Below are positions 56,196 to 64,000 of a DNA stretch of 64,000 bases, in pieces. Each line of letters opens with the position of its first letter. Within the stretch, counting starts at the first letter, position 1. The notes under the pieces are model-generated. The model had not been told where the DNA came from. It saw nothing but the letters and a program-made list of their open reading frames with translations, and ran no database searches. Source of the DNA: Sympetrum striolatum (taxonomy: Eukaryota > Arthropoda > Insecta > Odonata > Libellulidae); contig OX388350.1 of assembly GCA_947579665.1 (NCBI GenBank), positions 88,803,152 through 88,867,151 on the forward strand. Direction: 5' to 3'. The translations under genes and the position numbers were made by a program.

Positions 56196-58504
56196 TGAAA
56201 ATATTTAGAAAGTTTGTAACTTATTCGACTGCCGTGAAGGATGAATGAAGTTTCTCCAAACTAAGAATATTAAATTACGCCACAAACGTAAATATTTCAA
56301 TTTGATTACTAGACACGAGTAGGTATTTTGGCAAGAAAATAACTCATGACAGGAACATCCGTGGTGCACATCAAGTCAGAAAGAATTCCACAGACCAGTT
56401 ATCATTCGAAAATTTCTTTTTTGTCCGTATTCCATTATGTGTTGTGCAACCGATCTAAACAAAAATAAGAATCTCTCTTTCAATGGTGGACTGTCGTTTC
56501 CGGAGGTTGATTCAAAGAATCCTCATCAGTGATTACGATGATAAGTCATAAAGATTATGAATAATGTGATAATAAATTAAATTGTTTCAGTTGCAGAAGA
56601 CTGTATTTCTATTTTACTTCTGCATACAAGTTGACTAGAAAGTTTTTGGTGGCACTAAAGCAATTCGTCCCTTCAGTATCTTCTCTTCGTCTTCAGGCAG
56701 CCGATGAATATCATTCTCGAAATTGAATGTTAGTCTGGGGAGGCCATCGGACCGTGCGGTTTGATGCATTAACTGCTCCGGAATAACACAATACGAAGAA
56801 TAATTTCCGTAAGAATTCAAAATTATTGCCAAAATGCCACCACACTTATACAGGTAAGTCGTAGCGGATGGAATCCATTTACATCTAACGTCATTTTGTA
56901 CAGTTATTTCGTACATTTCACGTTAAAATATAACACTTCTTCAACACATCCATTTTTTCAGAACCGAAATATTTTAGTAGTGGAAAGGCTCTATTCATTA
57001 CCAAGCGGACCGAATCGTAGTTCGTCAAAGAAGAGATTTAAATCATGATATGGCATTTTCTGTTCAGAACTTGTAGAATTTCATCAATTCCAACTTTTCG
57101 CTTCCATCCGAAAATGTCTGCCTTCGAGATGGACGAAACAAATCAGAGACTCAAGGAAATAAGTAGATTTCCTTTTTAATTACGATTTGTGAATAGAAAT
57201 GAGAGAATAGAAAAACCGGAACAACTAAGAAAATTTCTGTAAATGAATAGTGAGCAACATCTCAAACATCAATCGATTCTAACATAAACAAGTGAAGGGG
57301 GATTTCGGAAAACTCGTGCACGGTTATTTTTTTACGAATACAATTGTTTACATTTAAACGAGTGCTTTTATAGCTATTTAAGAAAATGTAACAAAAATTT
57401 TAACTTGAATTTTATTTTTAAAGTAATATCATTCATACGTCATTCATCCAGGTCCAAGTATTTTGCAGATGGTTGCTTAATTGCAGCCCGTACACTCCAT
57501 TTCGATCTCTAAGACGCTATCGACCACGTTTCTATGTTTACTGAAATGGCGTCTAACAGAGAGTAATTGCCAACGATTTATCATGTCCCGTCTTTAATAA
57601 CAATTACGTGATATCTCCAGACCCAATAGACAGCCCTGCACGGTATCTACGTTAACTATACGCGTGGAAACACATTTCATTTTATTCATACAAAGATCAT
57701 TCCTCTTCTTAGCTCACCCGAGCTGTTTTTTGTTGCTTATATTGACTACTATGTACAGTCACTTGCAAAGTCTGTGGACATGTTTTGCCAATGCTGTAGA
57801 GGCCAAACAGCCTTAAAGTTTATGTTGACACAATTTGGTTTGCAGGTAGGAAGGAAAACATTGGTGGAGGTGAATGTTTTGTTTGAAGGGAAAGTTGGAG
57901 TTCCTGTGAACCAGATGGCGCCGTTGGAATGGTTTGATCTGCAACTGAGACGATCATAGAGTAAAGATATATCTTACATCCTTACTCTATGGAGACAATT
58001 CACCGGAAGTGTTCCTGTTTCAGCTATTAGAGGAACAGCGGTGAGCAGTTTGCAAGGGACTTCAATATGCCAAGATATTTCGTAAGCGTAAACCAAGAGA
58101 TATTCTGCTTTCAAATTGAATATCTACAATTTAACGTAATAGTATTTTTGAGTAACCCCAAAAATGGAAAAATTTCAGCAATGAAACTATTTTGTCTTCT
58201 CCTACCATATTTTTATCATTACCTTTACCGGAGAACTTAGAGAAAATCTTTCTTGGGAAATATATTTTTTGCATAAGAATCATATGCTTTGCTATTAAAA
58301 TGTTTGATCCTAAGCATTTTATAAATAGTTCGTAGCGACTACATTTGTTTTATTTAAGAATTTGTGACTACCAAATCTTCTCGATTCCTCGAAGGATACG
58401 AATGTGGAAACATAAAGGATCTTATCTATCACATTCCTGTATATCGTACACTGTAGTATACACGATAGTATACACAGTGTCGTACGCTGTATTATACACT
58501 AAGG
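56196..58504. other. No gene recognised
   Basis: AT-rich. Open frames at 56635-56916 (-) and 57774-57959 (+) have no recognised domain or splice context. A short gtatacac-rich self-complementary stretch lies at 58440-58500. Confidence 0.4.
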
Positions 58505-59012
58505 AAGTTTCGGAGAGCGTAGCACCTTTTCTGAAAGTTATATTTGACCAGAGAATGAGCGAAGGTAAGGTCCCAAAAGATTGGAAAATTGCGAATGTCA
58601 CTCCAATATTTAAAAGCGGCTCTAAGGACGATCCAGCTAATTACAGGCTTATATCTTTAACATCGCTGAGCGGTAAAATTATGGAACATATAATAGCTAG
58701 CTCTTTAATGGGTTTTCTTGAAACGTCCAATTTCATAATTAGGAATCAACATGTTTTCGTAAGACTCGTTCTTGCGAGTCTCAGCTGGCTTTGTTAGTAC
58801 ACGATGTTCGAAACTCTGCTGAAATACATAAGCAAGTCGATGAGATATTTTTAGATTTTCGGAAGGCTTTCGATAAGGTACCTCATCATAAATTGCTGTA
58901 CAAGTTAGAAGTTGCGGGTATCAATACATAAGTAATTAACTGGATAAAAGACTTTCTCACCGATAGAGAGCAACGAGTAGTACTCGATGGTATTAGTTCC
59001 AATAAATTCTAT
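58505..59012 (+). mobile_element. Non-LTR RT fragment, same family as 19506-21130
   Basis: Plus-strand: [80 protein letters not shown], then after a frameshift EIFLDFRKAFDKVPHHKLLY, KLEVAGINT, VINWIKDFLTDREQRVVLDG. The first 60 residues are nearly identical to the minus-strand element at 19.5-19.7 kb ([20 protein letters not shown]). Cut at about 59012 by Penelope-like sequence before the catalytic YADD block. Confidence 0.85.
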
Positions 59013-59985
59013 GATATTAGGCCGGACTTCGTGGAAAGCCATAATAAGAAATGAATAAACCACTTCGTAATTTCCACACAATATTATTTATTTAAAAAAC
59101 GACCGGTTTCGGATAACGCCATCCTCAGGTGGGAGAACAGAAAAGCACGCACATATATATATCATAGCAGTTTTGAGGGGAGAGTAAGGAGAGGGGAAGG
59201 GTTGTGAAAGATGCACTCATTGGTGTCAGCGGAGGTTATTTCGATGATTCCCAAAGCGTACAGCTTCTTTCCTTTGGGATGACGATGTAGGAGTAGGACA
59301 AGGAACTATTGTGGCCGCTCTCCAGGAGGTGGGCAGCGAAGAGTTTGGATTCTGAAGGTGGTGCTCTTGCTCCCTTATCTTCATGGGACGACCAGTCTTG
59401 CCGCGGTAGATCTCCGGACAATCATCGCACCTCAATTCGTACACCCCTGACTGAGAAGATGGGTCCCTTTTGTCTTTAGTTTGCGATAGTGCCTTGAAGG
59501 ATTGTAAAACCCTGCTTTAAATTTCTTGGGAAGAAGGTTGGCTAATTTGTAGGATATATTTCCTAGAAATGGAAGTTTAACCCATTTCGGTTTGGGATCT
59601 TCGGAAAGGGAATGGATGATGGAGGAAATTTTCTTAGTTTTCTTTTTCAATAACTTATCCACAAATTCACAAGAGTAGCCATTGTTCTGGGCTATAGTTT
59701 TTATAGCATTCAACTCTTTTGTAAAGGCTTGGGGGGAGAGAGGGACAGTCACTAAACGGTGGATTAAAGCATGGAAAGATGAGTGTTTTTGGAAATGGTG
59801 ATGAAAAGAATATGAAGGGATCACATGGTCAGTGTAGGTGCACTTCCTAAAGATTTCCAACGAAACTTTGCCATTGTTATGGTGGATAGAAAGATCTAAG
59901 AAATTTAGGACACCATCAGTTTCCAATTCATGCCTGAACTGAATCCTCGGGTTCAGAGAGTTTAGTAGGTTTAAAAAAAAAAGAA
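59013..59985 (-). mobile_element. Penelope-like element, RT C-terminus plus GIY-YIG endonuclease
   Basis: Minus-strand order: LNSLNPRIQFRHELETDGVL, NFLDLSIHHNNGKVSLEIFR and TYTDHVIPSYSFHHHFQKHS (59960-59780), then linker with KWVKLPFLGNISYKLANLLP, then VYELRCDDCPEIYRGKTGRP and MKIREQEHHLQNPNSSL (59450-59340), a GIY-YIG-like endonuclease domain with the (V)Y.L.C..C...Y.G.TGR signature. The first 228-codon piece is open; the EN needs one frameshift. A terminal-repeat-like stretch with GAAACCGGTCG (complement at 59099-59112) follows. Such single-ORF RT plus GIY-YIG elements are Penelope-like. 5' part missing. Confidence 0.85.
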
Positions 59986-60500
59986 ATTTACTGAAGCAAT
60001 TGAAAAGATTCAAGTGCGATTCCTGAAATGGATTAATTTTAAAATTTCTGGTGCTAACTTTCGTAAAGAGGAATACAATAATGTTTGCAAGCAATACAAT
60101 CTTGTTCCTCTCCAAAAACGACGTGCCGTGGCGGATATTGTGTTCTTTCGAAACATTGTAACAGGCTTCACCGACTCTGGTAAACTTGTTTCGCTTGTGA
60201 GCCTCAACGTACCACTGAGACGCTGTTTAGGGACTCCTTTGGATGTATGCCGATATGAACCAATGGCCAGAATAATGCGACAAATGAGGTCTTAAGTAAA
60301 ACCCCTGATATTGATATATTTTAAGACTCGCTTCCGTCTTCGAAGCAGAAAATTTACTCAATTTATTTTTTATTTTTAATTTATTTTAAATTTCTTGTGA
60401 TGTATTTATTTGTATGAATATTTTATTTATTTTATATATTACATCGCATGTAATTGGGGTTTTCCTGTTTGCGGTAAATAAAATATTATTATTATCATTA
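59986..60500 (+). mobile_element. Non-LTR retrotransposon 3' end
   Basis: Plus-strand frame to the stop near 60295: EAIEKIQVRFLKWINFKISG, LVPLQKRRAVADIVFFRNIV, VSLNVPLRRCLGTPLDVCRY, the C-terminal region of a Jockey-like RT. The 3' UTR ends gtaaataaaatattattatt with ATT repeats near 60475-60500. Probably a different family from 58505-59012; the two are separated by the Penelope-like piece. Confidence 0.75.
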
Positions 60501-61205
60501 TGCATTGCAAATGGGGATAACGGAATCTTAACTTACTTTCCTGGTATGATGTCGACTTCAAACTTTGGAGTAAATAAGTTTTATTCCTACCAGGTTATAA
60601 TATGTGTTCGCGTCTTCCAAAAGGTCATGGGTTCAACACCAGGTGTCTCTTCTATTTGAAAAGTATGGCGGTAATTTAAAATGACTTATGATTCATTTAT
60701 CAAGAAGGTGGAAATTCTATGGCCAGGCATGTGAACATAAGAATAAATGTTTCATTAACAAAGTTTATCTTTTACCTTATGATCATTGGTTCGAGGCCAG
60801 GCCATCATTTGCATTCTAACACTCAATTAAATGGGAATAAGGTATTTCTGTTGAGGATATTCCAGATATATAGACTTGGAATTTAAGAAACGGTCAGAGC
60901 TATCCAAACAAATCCGTTTACTTTAGTTTGATGGTAACCCCAAAACAGGTTTTACCTATGGGGTACCTAATTCCATCGCAATGTAGTATAATTTTATTTT
61001 ATTTTGTATTATCTTAAGATGGAATAAATTTATTATTATTATTATTATTTAAATATTTATGAGCAATATCATCTTCGACACTACGACACCTGGATGCAGA
61101 ATCGACTTATATTTTGGTTCCTATATCATACATTTTCAAACCAAATAGAACTTTGCAAAGTAAAGTACTTTTGAGATATGCTTGCAGCACTACTTCTACT
61201 CGTAT
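60501..61205 (+). repeat. B-box monomer array, copy H (with small insertion)
   Basis: Plus-oriented, homologous to the distal part of unit E. Boxes at about 60629 (GGGTTCAACACC) and 60788 (GGTTCGAGGCC), 159 bp apart; tail cttctactcgtatatatt at 61193-61210. A 60905-61050 segment is a foreign insertion. Confidence 0.7.
60905..61050 (+). mobile_element. Short non-LTR 3' tail inserted in copy H
   Basis: About 145 bp beginning gatggtaaccccaaaacagg and ending in aataaatttattattattat repeats interrupts the alignment with unit E. Length, tail and lack of coding fit a heavily 5'-truncated non-LTR insertion. Confidence 0.4.
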
Positions 61206-61237
61206 ATATTATAGACGCTTCTCCGTGTGTTCCTATA

Positions 61238-61740
61238 GGGGATTCTTACCATTCCACAAGTATCGTTGAATTGAAATTTTTACGACGTACCGGCCATAAC
61301 GTGTAATCACCTGAAAAAATCAGACTTAGACCCTCATTATCATGGGTTCGATGCCAGAAGGACCAGAAATTCCGATTTTTTCCATAAAAATGCATTGGTG
61401 GTATTTATGAAAATTTTTTTAGGCAATTCCTGGAAAATGAGAGAGTTTAAATTCGACAGATCGTTGAATATCCAACGATAACGTTTCGTTGGATTTTTTT
61501 ATCGTTAGTAATAAGCATGCATGACTTACAGCGATCACTCGAATTTCAACTCTCTGATTTGTAAGTTATTTTTGTTTTGCAATGTATTTTCAAGGAAAAA
61601 TTGGGAATTCGGACCCTTTTGGCATCAAAACCATGACAGTGGGGTCAAAGCTTGACATTTCCTGACGTTTACATGCTATGGCCAGTCGTAAGACTTTCAA
61701 GTCAACCAAACGTGTGAGACTTGGCTTGAATCCTATATAC
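61238..61740. repeat. Second head-to-head palindrome of the B-box repeat
   Basis: The head ggggattcttaccattccac at 61238 starts a plus monomer with box GGTTCGATGCC at 61345; the mirror-image minus copy follows, with tttggcatcaaaaccatgac at 61619 and catgctatggcc at 61673. The two arms meet near 61500 through gagagtttaaattcgacaga / actcgaatttcaactctctg and a small hairpin (tatccaacgataacgtttcg). Confidence 0.65.
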
Positions 61741-62150
61741 AGGGTGTACGGGTTAAACATATAAGAATACAAAATGTTATAACTTTAGAAATTATTAGGA
61801 TATTTATTAGCGGTTTGTTTCTACAACGCCACTGAAGAAAATCAAGTGACGTCATGTCTGGACTTCCAGGAACGGATATTCTTCCTAACATTGAAAGTAA
61901 ACTCCCAGTTTCCCTGTCCTGTCCTGTTTCTTGGACAGAAGGAGCCTGTCATATTTCTTGATTGCTACATAAGTAGGAACATTGTCAGTATGTCGCAGTC
62001 CATACTCACAATGGAAACGATGTTAAACGATTGCTACAAATTTCAGCTCCAAAAGCACACCGCACAATATGGAATCTTTGCTGTGGAGTCTACGTGGCTA
62101 CTTCCCCCTTTTTCTTGAACGAGGGTGTAACGCATATGCGAACGTGGTAC
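61741..62150. other. No gene recognised
   Basis: Starts with tacagggtgtacgggttaaa, resembling dispersed arthropod repeat ends. The 90-codon frame at 61846-62118 has no recognised domain. Confidence 0.35.
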
Positions 62151-62262
62151 CAACTAGAGGTGGGCGGCGCGCCGCCGACAATACCGGGCACGCCGCCGCC
62201 CCCGAAGAAATAACTACAGCGGGCCGCCGCCGGAAATTTCATGGGCGACGGCGTGGCTTGGC
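62150..62262. other. Small GC-rich island
   Basis: About 110 bp of very high GC (for example ggtgggcggcgcgccgccga and cacgccgccgcccccgaa), including the perfect palindrome ggcggcgcgccgcc at 62163-62176, in otherwise AT-rich DNA. All frames are open and none is a recognised protein. Could be repeat-derived or a CpG-rich regulatory patch. Confidence 0.5.
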
Positions 62263-64000
62263 TTGGATTTAAAAACTAAGTCCCACAGTTGAAAATATGC
62301 TGACAAGTAGTTCGAAGAAATACCCTTTGAACTGATAGATAGGGCTTTCTACTAGGGCGCTGAGCTATACGTGAAATCGATTCGTGTTACGATCAGGATT
62401 AATTTCCGCAACCACACTGCCAGCTCGCATTGTTTGCTTATTGAAACTCCAAGAAGAAACCTCTCAATGCTAAGAAAAGCAGATTAGAGCCGCAGCGTAT
62501 AAATAAAATGGTGTTCATCCACGAAAACTATGCCTTATGCAAAGATATTGTGATGAGAGTTTAGATATAAGATAAGAATTTGATACTACTAATACACAAA
62601 ATGGACGTAGAATTAAGAAAATTTCACATTACACGGAAATGTGCCCCTATTTTAATTTTAAGCCTGAAAAAAATTATGGTGATGTTTTCATCGATATTAT
62701 AAAATGTTTTGGTAAAAAATAGTATGTATTGATAAAAATATGCTTGGCAGCTTTGACGCTTATCGGAGCCCGTACCATAAAGTGTATGACACTCAAGCGC
62801 CATGCTAACATCAACTCATTGGTTAGCATTATTTGACACTCTTCACATTCAGCACCAAGAGTTCAGGACTTCAGGGGATGAAAAATGATCTCTTATCATC
62901 ATTAAAAAGATGATTTTATGGCGTCCAGAACGACTCTACTTTGGCCCTAGCTACATTTTAGATCTCAGGTTCAAGCAAATCCCGTTTACAGATGGACAAA
63001 GTTTGCAGAATATCGGAGAACTTATTTCCCTCTTTTTCAGTTAAGATTCAAACGTAGGACTCGAAACAGTGGCTACTGCGCCCACTGTATCCGCCAATTT
63101 AAGAATTTCGTCACAATATTGAAAACTTGTCACCTCTGCAAATGAAAACCCCCCAAGAACGCAAAGTGAAGATGAGCTGAAGAAGTACATGGATGAGATT
63201 ACATTGGATACAGAAGTGGTTCAACAGCCAACTCCTAATGCAAGTTGCTCTAAAGTATCTTTCTACACTATGGACACAAAAAGGAATAGGTTGGAGAGGG
63301 ACAAAATGATTTTGTTTTTAAATCAAAACTGGAGGAATTGACTATTTGAATATTTGTGTGTGAATGTGTTTTAGTGGATTTCTCTGTGAAACATTCTAAA
63401 TGCATTGCTATTCCATCATTTGCTTGCTAGTTTTTTTAAAGTTAAATTATAATTAAAATCATGCCTATTCGTTTAGAATTTCTAATAAAGTCAGTATATA
63501 TGGAAATTCATGTTCATCTACGTAACTACATATTATTATCACTATCATGAATTTTAGCCCAATATTTTGTATTATTTTTTTAAGAAAGATGAAAAAGTTG
63601 TTAAAATTTACATTACTCATGATCAATGGCGCAGCCAGGATTGGCTAATGGGGGGTCTAATGCTGCCGAGAAAACGAAAAATGCCTACATGCCCGCTACT
63701 TACTACAATATATGTCAATTCTTTCAAAAACTAAATGCATTGAAAACCAGAGGAGTTTGACGCTTAAGTGATGAACTTATAACACTTTCCATGATAGTAT
63801 GGATCTCTAACAATCTCCTCTAAATTCGGTCTCTTCAAGACGTCCCAGGATTCGATCGTCTGCATCCTGTAATTCCATCTGTTCCTCTTTTGCCGATTGC
63901 ATCAAGACACGAACATAGGAGGAATCAGTTTCATTGATCGAAGAATGCTGTATTAGAATCGATTTCTGAGGAACACTGATCATAACATTCGTTAAAATAT
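62263..64000. other. No gene recognised
   Basis: AT-rich, anonymous. Possible scraps of decayed repeat coding near 63030-63330 could not be assigned. Confidence 0.4.

Noticed and set aside
1..64000. CRISPR arrays, bacterial operons, rRNA genes
   Set aside because: The window is eukaryotic intron-rich DNA; repeats seen are satellites and transposons, with no spacer-repeat pattern of CRISPR type and no rRNA similarity.

Overview
This is arthropod genomic DNA, most likely from an insect. It is AT-rich and intron-rich, loaded with repeats, and carries one recognisable host gene split into GT-AG exons. That gene is a glutamate-gated chloride channel (GluCl, Cys-loop receptor; target of avermectins) on the + strand. 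Ten coding positions, at 16318-16382, 23190-23302, one of three alternative exons (28260-28327, 30949-31016, 34628-34698), 37951-38020, 38500-38653, 39587-39669, 40251-40385, 48303-48553, 50669-50896 and 54787-55050, join with matching phases at every junction. They give a 476-residue protein (477 with the third alternative): signal peptide, ligand-binding domain with two disulfide pairs, M1-M3, a histidine- and alanine-rich M3-M4 loop, M4 and a stop at 55048. A trio of mutually exclusive exons at this position is known from insect GluCl genes; the species itself cannot be named from the window.

Layout. 1-16286, upstream of the first coding exon: a non-LTR reverse transcriptase remnant; a rearranged Maverick/Polinton DNA polymerase between inverted repeats; a fragment with a DGSSG-S-YKQ motif; a possible Helitron scrap; then a repeat-rich block (10.9-16.1 kb) built of about 168-bp monomers that each carry a GGTTCGANNCC box, interrupted by a deleted mariner. 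16.3-23.2 kb, intron 1: an EN/RT non-LTR element split by a hAT transposon, plus a pogo/Tigger DNA-binding-domain relic. 23.3-37.9 kb: the exon-3 cassette cluster in long introns with microsatellites, a 12-bp minisatellite and a long polypyrimidine tract. 38-40.4 kb: compact ligand-binding exons. 40.4-48.3 kb, intron 7: a large palindrome of the B-box repeat and at least four nested or tandem non-LTR elements. 48.3-55.05 kb: the membrane exons with a MITE, a long hairpin and another B-box array in the introns. 55.05-64 kb: probable 3' UTR, then non-LTR and Penelope-like fragments, another B-box array and a small GC-rich island.

Apart from GluCl I found no other intact gene. Nearly all remaining open frames are decayed transposable-element coding or shadows. 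The least familiar structure is the dispersed ~168-bp repeat: its monomers carry a match to the Pol III/TFIIIC B box inside a T-arm-like hairpin, are organised into about 1.1-kb higher-order units, and twice form head-to-head palindromes. All family assignments are from reading the sequence by eye; no alignment or database search was run.
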